In this document: positions 1 through 8,053 of the stretch, one piece after another
Numbering within the stretch: position 1 is the stretch's first letter
Layout of the letters: each line of letters starts with the position of its first letter
Source of the DNA: Gemmatimonas sp.
GTDB lineage: Bacteria; Gemmatimonadota; Gemmatimonadetes; Gemmatimonadales; Gemmatimonadaceae
Direction: 5' to 3'
Assembly: GCA_021154325.1 (NCBI GenBank)
Contig: JAJKIR010000186.1
Coordinates: 1-45,461, forward strand
DNA length: 45,461 bases
The notes under the pieces: model-generated
Databases searched by the model: none
What the model was told of the DNA's origin: nothing
What the model saw: the letters and a program-made list of their open reading frames with translations, nothing else
Made by a program: the position numbers and the translations under genes

Positions 1-56
1 CCGGGTGGGTCCGCCATTTGCGGAACCAGCTGAGGCGGCGTACGTTGCGGTAACGG

Positions 57-78
57 CGCCCGGCCCCACGGCCGGGCG
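57..78 (+). terminator. Likely intrinsic terminator upstream of greA
   Basis: A perfect 9-bp stem (CGCCCGGCC at 57-65, GGCCGGGCG at 70-78) closes a 4-base loop and is followed by a T-rich stretch, TTCCATTTGTTGT. This has the form of a rho-independent terminator, probably for a gene lying before the window. It ends 31 bases before the greA start, so it could instead act as an attenuator in the greA leader. Confidence 0.6.
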
Positions 79-109
79 TTCCATTTGTTGTACTGGACCC
101 GGCACGCAC

Positions 110-592
110 ATGATAGAAGCACTGAAGCAAAAGCTCGGCGAAGAGGTGGAGAAGCTGCAGTACGAGCTCAACGTCACGCTTCCGAACGAGATTCGGAAAG
201 CGGTGGAGCTCGGCGATCTTCGCGAGAATTCGGAGTACAAGGCAGCGCTGGAGCGGCAGCAGTTCGTGCAGGCTCGGCTCGGTCAGCTCCGGCAGCGGTT
301 GAGCAAGCTGTCACAGATCGATCCGTCGCAGATTCCGTCGGATCGGGTCGGGCTTGGCTCGAAGGTCGTCGTTGAGGATCAGCGTACGGGCACTCGGGAG
401 ACGTACCATCTCGTTTTCGGAGACGCGCTGGAGTTCGAGGAAGGCCACGTGACGATGGCCTCGCCGATCGGCAAGGCACTGCTGGGGAAGGCCGTGGGCG
501 AGACGACGCAGCTTCGGCTGCCGACCGCGGTGCGGACGCTCAAGGTCGTTGATCTGACGACAATCCATAGCGCGACCGCGAACGAGCTCTAA
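110..592 (+). CDS. greA: Transcription elongation factor GreA
   Basis: GreA rescues backtracked RNA polymerase by inserting its coiled-coil tip into the secondary channel and stimulating transcript cleavage. The 160-residue product matches the usual GreA length (about 158). The N-terminal coiled coil carries the conserved GDLRENSEYKAA segment near residues 33-44, and the C-terminal FKBP-like domain keeps the SPIGKALLGK signature. The frame is open upstream to position 5, but the ATG at 110 gives the normal GreA N-terminus (MIEALKQKL). A hairpin with a T-rich tail lies just upstream. The gene is convergent with glpD, with only three bases between stop codons. Confidence 0.97.
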   Translation: MIEALKQKLGEEVEKLQYELNVTLPNEIRKAVELGDLRENSEYKAALERQQFVQARLGQLRQRLSKLSQIDPSQIPSDRVGLGSKVVVEDQRTGTRETYHLVFGDALEFEEGHVTMASPIGKALLGKAVGETTQLRLPTAVRTLKVVDLTTIHSATANEL

Positions 593-595
593 GCG

Positions 596-2239
596 CTAGG
601 GATCGATTCCGAAGATTCGGCTGATGTCGCGCTCGTAGGCGCTGACCTGTGCGCCGACGTCGCCGGCGCTCCAGCCGAGAATGCCGGCGACGGTATTGGC
701 GACTCGCTCCGCGCTATCGACACCGTGATCGCGCGTCTCGAAGCCGAGGTGGGTCCGTCGCAGGAGGATGTCGGAGAGCGTGTATGCGAGCTCGTACTGA
801 GCGACGTAACGCATCTCGCCGACTGTGTAGACGGAGCCCGCGATGCGCTCACCGCCGCCGGGCGCTGCAATCGCCGCGGCGGCAACCGGCCAGCGGCTCC
901 CGAATGCGCGCACGAGATGGGCGGCCAGCTCCGCGTCGGCCGTGGCGCGCTCGGCCGCGGCAATGGCTTCCTCGATGTACGCGAGGTCGCCGCCGGGAAG
1001 CGCTAGGGTGCGCGTCGGTGGTTTCCGCGTGGTTCGCTGTCCTAGTCGGCCAGCGGCGACATCGACGACCTCGGCGGCCATGATGCGGTAGGTCGTGAGC
1101 TTGCCTCCCGTGATGCTGACGACGCCCTCATCGCTCTCGGCGATCGCGTGCTCGCGCGATGCGTTTCCCGGATCCGCCTGCTCGGCGCTAGCGGCGATGA
1201 GGGGCCGGATTCCGGCCCAGGCGCTGACGACATCCTCTCTCGTCAGGTGCGCCGCTGGAAAGAACGCATTCGCCGCGTTCAGGAGGTACGCGAGGTCGCG
1301 CTCGCTGGCGCGCACCTCGTCCGGAGGCGCGTCGGTGAAGCTGTCGGTGGTGCCGATGATCGTCTGACGTCCGGACGGGAGCACGAACATCACGCGTCCG
1401 TCGTTAGGCGCGAGGAGCGTGAGCGCGCCGTGGTTGCCGATGCGGTCGCGAGCGACGGAAACGTGAACGCCCTTGCTGCCGCGCACGCCGGCCCGATTGG
1501 CCGCGCGCGGCGCGTCGCCGAGCCGGCGCAGCTCGTCGCTCCACGGGCCCGTCGCGTTGACGACGACACGGGCCCGGACCTCGATGCGCTGGCCACCGAG
1601 CACATCGTCGATCCGCGCGCCACGCGTGGTCGTGCCGTCGATCAGAAGCGTCACGACGCGGGCGTGATTGACGACGACAGCGCCCGCTTCACGAGCGCCG
1701 ATGGCATTTGCAAGCGTTAGGCGGGCATCGTCGGTTGCGGCGTCGAAATAGCGCGCGCCACCCACGAGGCCATCGCGTTTGAGGTCGGGTTCGCGCGAGG
1801 CGATCTGTCGCGCGCTGAGTCGACGGTGCGTGCCGACGTTCCGGAAGAGCGCGAGGGCGTCGTAGAGCGTGAGCCCCGCGGCGAGCTTCCATTGCGGGAC
1901 GCGCGCGCCGGAATACACCGGCCAGAGGAACTCGAGCGGACGGACGAGGTGGGGTGCGAGCCGGAGCAGCCGCCGGCGCTCGCTGCTCGCCTCGAAGACG
2001 AGATGCAGAAAGCCGTGCTCGAGATACCGCAGGCCGCCGTGGATGAGCCGCGATGACCGACTCGAGGTCCCGCTCGCGAAATCGTCCTTCTCGACGAGCG
2101 CGACGCGGAGTCCACGCAGCGCCGCATCACGTGCGATACCACAGCCAGTGATCCCGCCGCCGACGACGAGGAGATCGAATTCCTCGCGTCCGAGGGCTTC
2201 GAGCTGTCGGCGGCGGATGTCGGCAGGCGATTCCTCCAT
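596..2239 (-). CDS. glpD: FAD-dependent glycerol-3-phosphate dehydrogenase
   Basis: This respiratory enzyme oxidises sn-glycerol 3-phosphate to dihydroxyacetone phosphate and passes electrons to quinone at the inner membrane face. The 547-residue protein has the dinucleotide-binding motif VVGGGITGCG (about residues 25-34), the FAD_DAO signature with GTSSRSSRLIHGGLRYLE, and the C-terminal DAO_C domain containing RRTHLGFETRDHG. I chose the ATG at 2239 (MEESPADIRRRQ), which fits the family N-terminus. An in-frame ATG at 2305 would add 22 unlikely residues. It is divergent from fadI, with about 80 bases between the starts, so lipid-derived glycerol and fatty acid breakdown may be switched on together; that link is inference. 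Confidence 0.93.
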   Translation of the reverse strand: MEESPADIRRRQLEALGREEFDLLVVGGGITGCGIARDAALRGLRVALVEKDDFASGTSSRSSRLIHGGLRYLEHGFLHLVFEASSERRRLLRLAPHLVRPLEFLWPVYSGARVPQWKLAAGLTLYDALALFRNVGTHRRLSARQIASREPDLKRDGLVGGARYFDAATDDARLTLANAIGAREAGAVVVNHARVVTLLIDGTTTRGARIDDVLGGQRIEVRARVVVNATGPWSDELRRLGDAPRAANRAGVRGSKGVHVSVARDRIGNHGALTLLAPNDGRVMFVLPSGRQTIIGTTDSFTDAPPDEVRASERDLAYLLNAANAFFPAAHLTREDVVSAWAGIRPLIAASAEQADPGNASREHAIAESDEGVVSITGGKLTTYRIMAAEVVDVAAGRLGQRTTRKPPTRTLALPGGDLAYIEEAIAAAERATADAELAAHLVRAFGSRWPVAAAAIAAPGGGERIAGSVYTVGEMRYVAQYELAYTLSDILLRRTHLGFETRDHGVDSAERVANTVAGILGWSAGDVGAQVSAYERDISRIFGIDP

Positions 2240-2318
2240 CGGAAGGAAGCTTATCAGCGTCGGGCGTTCGAAGCACCAAGCGCTGGTCGCCACCTGCCAG
2301 GGCACCTAACTTCAAGTC

Positions 2319-3620
2319 ATGGCAACACTCGGAACGAACGGTCGTCGCGTCGCGATCGTGGCGGGCGTGCGCACGCCGTTCGCCAAGGCCGGCACCGCCC
2401 TCAAGGATTTCACGGCGATCGAGCTGGGAAAGCTCGCCGTGGCGGAGCTGATCCAGCGCAGCAATCTCGACGGCAAGAACGTGGACGCCGTCGTGTACGG
2501 TACCGTCGTACCATCGGTGATCGCTCCGAACATCGCGCGTGAGATCTCACTCATGCCGATGCTGCCGCGCGGCACCGAGGCGTACACCGTGAGCCGCGCC
2601 TGTGCGTCCGCCAACCAGGCGATCACCGACGCCGCCGATCAGATCGTGCTTGGCCATCACGACGTCATCATCGCCGGCGGCGCCGAGTCGCTGTCGAACG
2701 TGCCAATCCTGCATTCGCGCACGATGTCAGAGAAGCTCGTCGCGTTCTCGCGCGCGCGTTCGACGGGTCAGCGGATGAAGCTGCTCGGCTCGATCAGGCC
2801 CAAGGACTTCGTGCCGATCACTCCGGCGATCGCCGAGCCGACGACCGGTGAGACGATGGGCGAGTCCGCGGAGAAGATGGCGAAGATCAATCACGTCTCT
2901 CGTCAGGCACAGGACGAGTTCGCGCTTCGCTCTCACGAGCGCGCCGCCGAGGGGACGCGTGACTGTCGCCTCACGTCGGAGATCGTGCCGGTGTACCTGC
3001 CGCCGAAGCTCGAGCAAGCGCTCGCGAGCGACAACGGCATCCGCTCGGACTCGTCGCTCGAGCAGCTCGCGGCGCTCAAGCCGGTCTTCGACAGGCGCTA
3101 TGGCTCGGTGACGGCGGGGAATTCCTCGCCGCTCACCGATGGCGCGAGCGCGGTGCTCCTCATGAGCGAGGAACGCGCGAAGTCGTTAGGCTACGCGCCG
3201 CTCGCGTTCATCCGCTCGTATTCGTATGCGGCACTCGACCCTGGTGAGCAATTGCTCATGGGTCCCGTGCTCGCCGCGCCGGTGGCGTTGAAGCGCGCCG
3301 GTCTCGGGCTCGCGGACATGGATCTCGTGGAGATGCACGAGGCGTTCGCCGCGCAGGTGTTGTCGAATCTCCAGGGCTTCACGTCGCGGGAGTGGGCGCG
3401 TCGTGCCGGGTTCGACGCCCCGGTCGGCGAAGTGAATCCGGAGATTCTGAACGTGATGGGCGGCTCGATATCAATCGGGCATCCGTTCGGCGCGACGGGC
3501 GGACGGATTCTCACGACGCTCGTCAACGAGCTGCGCCGGCGCGACGGAGAGTTCGGGCTGATGACGGTCTGCGCGGCGGGCGGCATGGGCCACGCGATGG
3601 TGGTCGAGCGAGGCAGTTAG
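2319..3620 (+). CDS. fadI: Acetyl-CoA C-acyltransferase (3-ketoacyl-CoA thiolase)
   Basis: It catalyses the last step of fatty acid beta-oxidation, thiolytic cleavage of 3-ketoacyl-CoA to acetyl-CoA and a shortened acyl-CoA. At 433 residues it has the length of FadI rather than the shorter FadA type. The nucleophilic cysteine is C95 in SRACASANQ; the other active-site residues are H340 (EMHEAF), H388 (GHPFGATGGR) and C418 (CAAGGMGH). The partner subunit FadJ follows 201 bases downstream, separated by an inverted-repeat element that may affect cotranscription. No clear Shine-Dalgarno sequence precedes the ATG. Confidence 0.94.
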   Translation: MATLGTNGRRVAIVAGVRTPFAKAGTALKDFTAIELGKLAVAELIQRSNLDGKNVDAVVYGTVVPSVIAPNIAREISLMPMLPRGTEAYTVSRACASANQAITDAADQIVLGHHDVIIAGGAESLSNVPILHSRTMSEKLVAFSRARSTGQRMKLLGSIRPKDFVPITPAIAEPTTGETMGESAEKMAKINHVSRQAQDEFALRSHERAAEGTRDCRLTSEIVPVYLPPKLEQALASDNGIRSDSSLEQLAALKPVFDRRYGSVTAGNSSPLTDGASAVLLMSEERAKSLGYAPLAFIRSYSYAALDPGEQLLMGPVLAAPVALKRAGLGLADMDLVEMHEAFAAQVLSNLQGFTSREWARRAGFDAPVGEVNPEILNVMGGSISIGHPFGATGGRILTTLVNELRRRDGEFGLMTVCAAGGMGHAMVVERGS

Positions 3621-3654
3621 AGTGGTGCATTACTACCCTTGTCGCGCCCCTCAC

Positions 3655-3785
3655 GAGCAGTCGATCGGGGGTGCACGGCGGCTTCATGCCAAATTTGGCA
3701 TGTGCGCATCGTGACTCGGGGCGAGCATCAGTGTGTGCATGCCAAATTTGGTATGGTGCCGCCTAGCACCCCCGATCGACTGCTC
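3655..3785. repeat. 131-bp inverted-repeat element with two operator-like palindromes
   Basis: Positions 3655-3674 and 3766-3785 are a perfect 20-bp inverted repeat (GAGCAGTCGATCGGGGGTGC). The similarity continues inward imperfectly for a further 25 or so bases. Each arm also contains its own palindrome: CATGCCAAATTTGGCATG at 3685-3702 (perfect) and a one-mismatch copy at 3738-3755. The palindrome centres are 53 bp apart, about five helical turns. No T-tract follows, so it is not a simple terminator. It could be a non-autonomous MITE-like insertion or a paired operator for a regulator of fadJ. No clear target-site duplication was seen, and no second copy lies in this window. Confidence 0.8.
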
Positions 3786-3821
3786 TTCGGTCGAGATCTC
3801 CATTCCGCCAACGCCCATTAA

Positions 3822-5993
3822 ATGCCTTCCATCACGCTGACGCGCGACGCTGGCGTCGCGGTGCTCTCGCTCGACGTACCGGGAGCGCCCGTCAACACGC
3901 TCAGCCTCGCGCTTGCCGAGGAGCTGCGGGTGATCTTCGACGAGATCGAGCGGGATAGCGCGATCGTCGGCGCGGTGCTCATCTCGGGCAAGAGCGACAA
4001 CTTCATCGCCGGCGCGGACATCGAGCAGTTTCTCGAGTTCAAGACCGCCGAAGACGCGGAGCAGGCGAGCTACACCGGCCAGAAGATGCTCTCGCGGCTC
4101 GAGCGGCTGCGCGTGCCCGTCGTCGCGGCGATTCACGGTGCCTGCCTCGGCGGCGGACTGGAGACGGCGCTCGCCTGCGCCTGGCGGATCGCGACCGAGT
4201 ATCCGAAGACCGTGCTCGGCCTGCCCGAGGTGCAGCTCGGGCTCATTCCCGGGACGGGCGGCACACAGCGGCTGCCGCGGCTCATTGGGTTGCCTAACGC
4301 GTTGGACATGATCCTTCGCGGCCGGAACGTGCGGCCCAAGAAGGCGCTGAAGATGGGCCTCGTCGACGACGTCGTGCATCCCGCGATCCTGCGAGACATC
4401 GCCATGCAGCGCGCGAAGGAGCTCGCCGCTGGTACTCGCAAGCGTTCCCAGGGCCGCACCGAGCGCGGCGCGGAAGGGCTGCTGCTCGAGCGGAACCGCT
4501 TCGGCCGCGGGCTCGTGCTCAAGAAGGCGCGGCAGAGCGTGATGCAGCAGACGCACGGGCTGTATCCGGCGCCGCTGGCCGCGCTCGATGTCATTCGCGT
4601 CGGCTACGAACAGGGAGAAGACGCGGGCTACAAGGAGGAATCGCGCCGCTTCGGCGAGTTGGCGATGACCGAAGTTTCGCGTCAGCTCATCTTCCTCTTC
4701 TTCGCGACGAACTCGTTGAAGAAGGATCCCGGCGTCAGCTCGCCCGTGCCTGCGCCGAGGCCGGTCGAGAAGCTCGGAGTGCTCGGCGCGGGATTCATGG
4801 GGGCGGGAATAACCTCGGTCGCCGTGCAACAGGGCACGCTCGTGAGGCTCAAGGACACCGACGCGGCGCGGATCGGCAAGGGGCTGGCCGCCGTAAGGGA
4901 CGTCGTGAAGGAGCGGTACACGAAGCGACAGATCACGCGTCAGCAGCTCGACGACATGATGGCGCTCACGGGCGGAACCACCGAGTACACCGGGTTCGGC
5001 AACGTCGATCTCGTCATCGAGGCGGTGTTCGAGGACATCGATCTCAAGCATCGGGTCCTGCGCGAGGTCGAGCCGCTGCTGCCGGAAGACGCGATCTATG
5101 CATCGAACACGAGCACGATCCCGATCACGCGCATCGCGGAGGCGGCAACGCGGCCCGAGCAGGTGCTGGGCATGCATTTCTTCTCGCCCGTGCACAAGAT
5201 GCCGCTCCTCGAGATCATAGTAACGCGGCGCACCACGAAAGAGGCGACCGTGACCGCGGTGGCGTATGGGAAGCAGCTCGGCAAGACGGTGATCGTCGTC
5301 AACGACGGGCCGGGCTTCTACACGACGCGCACGCTCTCGGCGTACATGAACGAGGCCGGGCGGCTCCTCGATGAAGGCGCGGCGATCGAGACGATCGACA
5401 AGGCGCTGGTCGACTTCGGGTTCCCCGTTGGGCCCATCACCCTGCTCGACGAAGTTGGAATCGACGTCGGCGGCAAGGTCGGGCTCGTGCTCGCGGACGC
5501 GCTCGGCGTCCGCATGACGCCCTCGGAAGCGATGCGTCGCGTCGTCACTGCCGGACGGTTGGGACGCAAGGGCCGGAGTGGCTTCTATCGCTACGACGAG
5601 AGTGGAAAGAAGGGGGACGTCGACAATTCGATCTACCAGATCATTGGCGCGACGGCGCGGGCGAAGGCGGGGCAGCAGGTCGAGATTCCGGCCGAGGAGA
5701 TGGTGCGGCGCTGCGTCCTCGCGATGGTAAACGAGGCGGCGCGCTGCCTCCAGGAGGGAATTCTCCGCAGCGTGCGCGACGGGGATGTTGGAGCAGTCTT
5801 CGGGATCGGCTTTCCGCCATTTCGAGGCGGTCCCTTCCGCTACGTCGATACCATCGGCGTCGCGGCCATCGTGCGTCAACTCCAGGAGCTCAACACGCGC
5901 CATCCGCCCCGCTTCGAGGCCGCGGAGCTCCTCGTGGAGATGGCTAGATCGGGCAAAACCTTCTATCCAACTGAAGGGCGGCCGGTAACGTAG
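3822..5993 (+). CDS. fadJ: Fatty acid oxidation complex subunit (enoyl-CoA hydratase / 3-hydroxyacyl-CoA dehydrogenase)
   Basis: This bifunctional protein hydrates 2-enoyl-CoA and oxidises the resulting 3-hydroxyacyl-CoA with NAD+, feeding FadI. The 723 residues follow the FadB/FadJ order. The crotonase domain (about 1-190) has AGADIEQF, HGACLGGGLE with E114, and the second catalytic E136 in LPEVQLGLIPGTGGTQR. The Rossmann domain starts at LGVLGAGFMGAG (319-329). The dehydrogenase catalytic pair is H452 (GMHFFSPV) and E464, followed by two C-terminal dehydrogenase domains. It sits behind fadI and behind the 131-bp inverted repeat. A GCCTAACG word (4292) lies inside the gene and encodes Leu-Pro-Asn-Ala. 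Confidence 0.94.
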   Translation: MPSITLTRDAGVAVLSLDVPGAPVNTLSLALAEELRVIFDEIERDSAIVGAVLISGKSDNFIAGADIEQFLEFKTAEDAEQASYTGQKMLSRLERLRVPVVAAIHGACLGGGLETALACAWRIATEYPKTVLGLPEVQLGLIPGTGGTQRLPRLIGLPNALDMILRGRNVRPKKALKMGLVDDVVHPAILRDIAMQRAKELAAGTRKRSQGRTERGAEGLLLERNRFGRGLVLKKARQSVMQQTHGLYPAPLAALDVIRVGYEQGEDAGYKEESRRFGELAMTEVSRQLIFLFFATNSLKKDPGVSSPVPAPRPVEKLGVLGAGFMGAGITSVAVQQGTLVRLKDTDAARIGKGLAAVRDVVKERYTKRQITRQQLDDMMALTGGTTEYTGFGNVDLVIEAVFEDIDLKHRVLREVEPLLPEDAIYASNTSTIPITRIAEAATRPEQVLGMHFFSPVHKMPLLEIIVTRRTTKEATVTAVAYGKQLGKTVIVVNDGPGFYTTRTLSAYMNEAGRLLDEGAAIETIDKALVDFGFPVGPITLLDEVGIDVGGKVGLVLADALGVRMTPSEAMRRVVTAGRLGRKGRSGFYRYDESGKKGDVDNSIYQIIGATARAKAGQQVEIPAEEMVRRCVLAMVNEAARCLQEGILRSVRDGDVGAVFGIGFPPFRGGPFRYVDTIGVAAIVRQLQELNTRHPPRFEAAELLVEMARSGKTFYPTEGRPVT

Positions 5994-5997
5994 TAAT

Positions 5998-6059
5998 AGG
6001 TGCTAGGTGATAGGTGATAGGTGCTAGGTCTTTGGACTAACACCTAGCACCTAGCACCT
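5998..6059. repeat. Cluster of direct and inverted AGGTGCTAGGT repeats, hairpin after fadJ
   Basis: The 11-mer AGGTGCTAGGT occurs at 5998-6008 and 6019-6029, with its reverse complement at 6042-6052 and, overlapping, at 6049-6059. Between the direct copies lie related TAGGTGA units. The inner inverted pair can form a 12-bp stem (6018-6029 with 6042-6053) around a 12-base loop. It fills nearly all of the fadJ-sigma gap and may help end the fadJ transcript, although no T-tract follows. The sequence is noticeably less GC-rich than its surroundings. Confidence 0.75.
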
Positions 6060-6097
6060 CTTCAGTGACCTCTCTCTCCACACCAAGGTCTCTCCCT

Positions 6098-6697
6098 ATG
6101 GATCAGAGCACGGACGCGCAGATCGTCGCACGCGTGCTCCGGGGTGATGCCGAGCTGTACGCCGAGCTGGTGAAGCGCTATCGCGATCGCTATGCGCGGT
6201 ACGCGATGCACATGCTCGGCAATCGCGAGGACGCGGAGGAAGCGCTGCAGGACGCGTTCACGCGAGCGTATCGATCGCTCGCCCGGTGCGAGGATCCGGA
6301 ACGATTCGGCGCGTGGTTGTTTCGTATCCTCGTAAATCGCTGTCGCACCATCGGTGCGCGCCGCGGCCGGCGCGCGCGGACATTCGTGAGCGACGACGTC
6401 GCGCTTTACGATGCCGCCGAAGAGCACCCGGCGGAGCGGAGCGCCTGGCGCGAAGAGATCGAACGAGCGCTGAGCCGACTGCGCACCGAGCAGCGGGAAG
6501 CATTTCTGCTCAAGTACGTCGAGGAGCTCGGCTACGACGAGATGTCGCGGTTGACGGGCGCCGGTGTGTCGGCGCTCAAGATGCGGGTCATGCGTGCCTG
6601 CGAACGGTTGCGGGAGCTGTTGAGTGACGTCCACGACGATCGCGAGGTGCGTGTGGAGCGGAGGCGTCCCGAGGTGAATGATGCGAAACCTTCCTGA
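6098..6697 (+). CDS. ECF-type RNA polymerase sigma factor
   Basis: This is a sigma-70 family extracytoplasmic-function sigma factor of 199 residues. Region 2 is visible as the RYRDRYARYAMHMLGNREDAEE...QDAFTRAY block (about residues 27-65). Region 4 includes LRTEQREAFLLKYVEELGYDEMSRLTG followed by a recognition helix near residues 160-178. I chose the ATG at 6098 (MDQSTDAQIV); an upstream ATG at 6065 would add only 11 residues. Its 3' end overlaps the next gene by 20 bases, and that gene encodes a membrane protein with the layout of an anti-sigma factor, so the two very likely form a regulator pair. Confidence 0.9.
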   Translation: MDQSTDAQIVARVLRGDAELYAELVKRYRDRYARYAMHMLGNREDAEEALQDAFTRAYRSLARCEDPERFGAWLFRILVNRCRTIGARRGRRARTFVSDDVALYDAAEEHPAERSAWREEIERALSRLRTEQREAFLLKYVEELGYDEMSRLTGAGVSALKMRVMRACERLRELLSDVHDDREVRVERRRPEVNDAKPS

Positions 6698-7280
6698 AAG
6701 CTGGATTCATCGAATAGCCGCGGAGCTGCGGCGCCCGGTGCGTCTCGACGAAGAGTTCGATCGCGGCGTGATGGACGCCGTGCGCGCAATGCCACGTCAT
6801 CGGCAGCGGCCATGGACGCGCATGCTGCGCGCGCGCACGATCACCGTGAGTCCGGTCGTCTCCGGCATCGCGGCAGCGCTCCTGCTCGCGGTCGCGCTCT
6901 CGGCCGGTCACTTCATCAGCGCGGTGCGGGCGAATCGGGCGACGGGCCGGATCGACGTCGCGACGGATCGAAGCGGCGGCACGAAGCCAGGCCCGCGGCG
7001 TTCGGTGCAGTTCGTGCTCGTCGCGCCCACCGCGCGGAAGGTGCAGCTGGTGGGCGATTTCAACGACTGGGACGGGTCGCACCAGGAGTATCACGCGCAG
7101 CATCGTGGCGGCGGGGTCTGGTCGGTGACCGCGGCAATCCCGGAGGGTCATCACCGCTATTCCTTCGTCGTCGACGACAGCCTCTGGGTGGCCGATCCGT
7201 CCGCGCCGCGCGTGCTCGACGACGACTACGGGGTGCCGAATTCGGCGATCGTCGTTGGGGGAGGCGACGCCACGCAGTGA
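6678..7280 (+). CDS. Membrane protein with CBM48-type (glycogen-binding/AMPK-like) domain, probable anti-sigma partner
   Basis: The 200-residue protein has a short cytoplasmic N-terminus (1-55), one transmembrane helix (about 59-80) and an extracytoplasmic domain (about 108-190). That domain resembles the AMPK/CBM48 carbohydrate-binding fold, with LVGDFNDWD at 124-132 and HRYSFVVDDSLWVADP. The topology and the 20-bp overlap with the sigma gene suggest it holds the sigma factor at the membrane and senses a periplasmic ligand, possibly a glycan. That function is inferred; no zinc-finger anti-sigma motif is present. It is joined to the next gene by a GTGA overlap. Confidence 0.75.
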   Translation: MMRNLPESWIHRIAAELRRPVRLDEEFDRGVMDAVRAMPRHRQRPWTRMLRARTITVSPVVSGIAAALLLAVALSAGHFISAVRANRATGRIDVATDRSGGTKPGPRRSVQFVLVAPTARKVQLVGDFNDWDGSHQEYHAQHRGGGVWSVTAAIPEGHHRYSFVVDDSLWVADPSAPRVLDDDYGVPNSAIVVGGGDATQ

Positions 7281-7912
7281 GTCGGGCGATCCGCGTGAGC
7301 GTGGCCCTTGTCAGCCTCTCCTGCCTGGGGCAACTCGTGGCGTGGCGCGCAGCGTTCGGCCAGCGCGGTGCCGACGTCCGCCTCGCGCGCCTCGATTCGA
7401 CGACTCGGATCGTCGTTGCGGCGGTGGTCGATTCGGCGCGGAAAACCAGGCTCCCCACCGAGCCGCTCGTCGACAAGGCACTGGAGGGGGCGCAGAAAGG
7501 GGCTGACGGCAGTCGCATCGTGACAGCCGTGCGCGGGCTCTATGCCGAGCTTCGCTCCGCGCGTGCCGCCCTCGGCACCGGCGCCGCGGCGGAGGAGATC
7601 AACGCCGGCGCGAACGCGCTTCATGGGGGCATGCCGATGCGCACTCTCTCCCAGCTGCGCTCCGTTTCCCAGCACGCCGGCCGCGCTCGCGTCACCCTCC
7701 CGCTCACCGTCTACACGGATCTCATCGCGCGCGCGGTTCCGCCGGCGGTGGCGTCGGACGTCGTGCTCTCATTGGCACGGGCCGGGCTCCGCGACGGCGA
7801 CTACGCGATGTTTCAGCGCAATGTCCGCCTCGACATCGAGAATGGCGCCGACGCCGCGACGGCCGCGCAGACCCGTGCGCGCGGAGCGGCGCTGCGCAAC
7901 GTCGGGCGATGA
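7277..7912 (+). CDS. Small secreted protein of unknown function, in sigma operon
   Basis: The start is the GTG at 7277, which overlaps the preceding stop in GTGA, so translation is likely coupled. The 211-residue product begins with a basic then hydrophobic stretch ending near AAFGQ, consistent with a signal peptide and cleavage around residue 30. The mature part is alanine- and arginine-rich, mostly helical in appearance, with no motif I recognise. It probably serves the same ECF sigma response as its two upstream neighbours. The reading frame is also open upstream to 6812, but that part is a shadow of the previous gene. Confidence 0.7.
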   Translation: MSRAIRVSVALVSLSCLGQLVAWRAAFGQRGADVRLARLDSTTRIVVAAVVDSARKTRLPTEPLVDKALEGAQKGADGSRIVTAVRGLYAELRSARAALGTGAAAEEINAGANALHGGMPMRTLSQLRSVSQHAGRARVTLPLTVYTDLIARAVPPAVASDVVLSLARAGLRDGDYAMFQRNVRLDIENGADAATAAQTRARGAALRNVGR

Positions 7913-8053
7913 CCTCCGGGCGCAGCGCTCACTCAGCACACACCTAGACCGCGACAGCGTGCCGCGGCTACACTTCCTGTCTCTCGATCGGCCTGAGATG
8001 GGAGGAAGTCACGTGACGCTGTTCCTGAGCACCTCACGAGCACCGAGCGAACT

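Noticed and set aside
3655..3785. Intrinsic terminator after fadI
   Set aside because: The outer stem is separated by about 90 bases and no T-tract follows; its nested palindromes fit an element or operators better.
3684..5903. A 739-codon open frame on the minus strand opposite fadJ
   Set aside because: It is a shadow of the high-GC third-position pattern; the plus strand encodes a complete, motif-perfect FadJ. The same holds for long antisense frames at 9310-10683, 19332-20756, 39473-40537, 41017-42174 and 43764-44990.
6812..7912. A single 366-codon gene
   Set aside because: Its first part overlaps the CBM48 protein in another frame; the genuine gene is the part from the GTG at 7277, coupled to the previous stop.
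7913..8053. A riboswitch (TPP-like CTGAGA string) before the M14 peptidase
   Set aside because: Only one short match; the other conserved TPP segments are absent.
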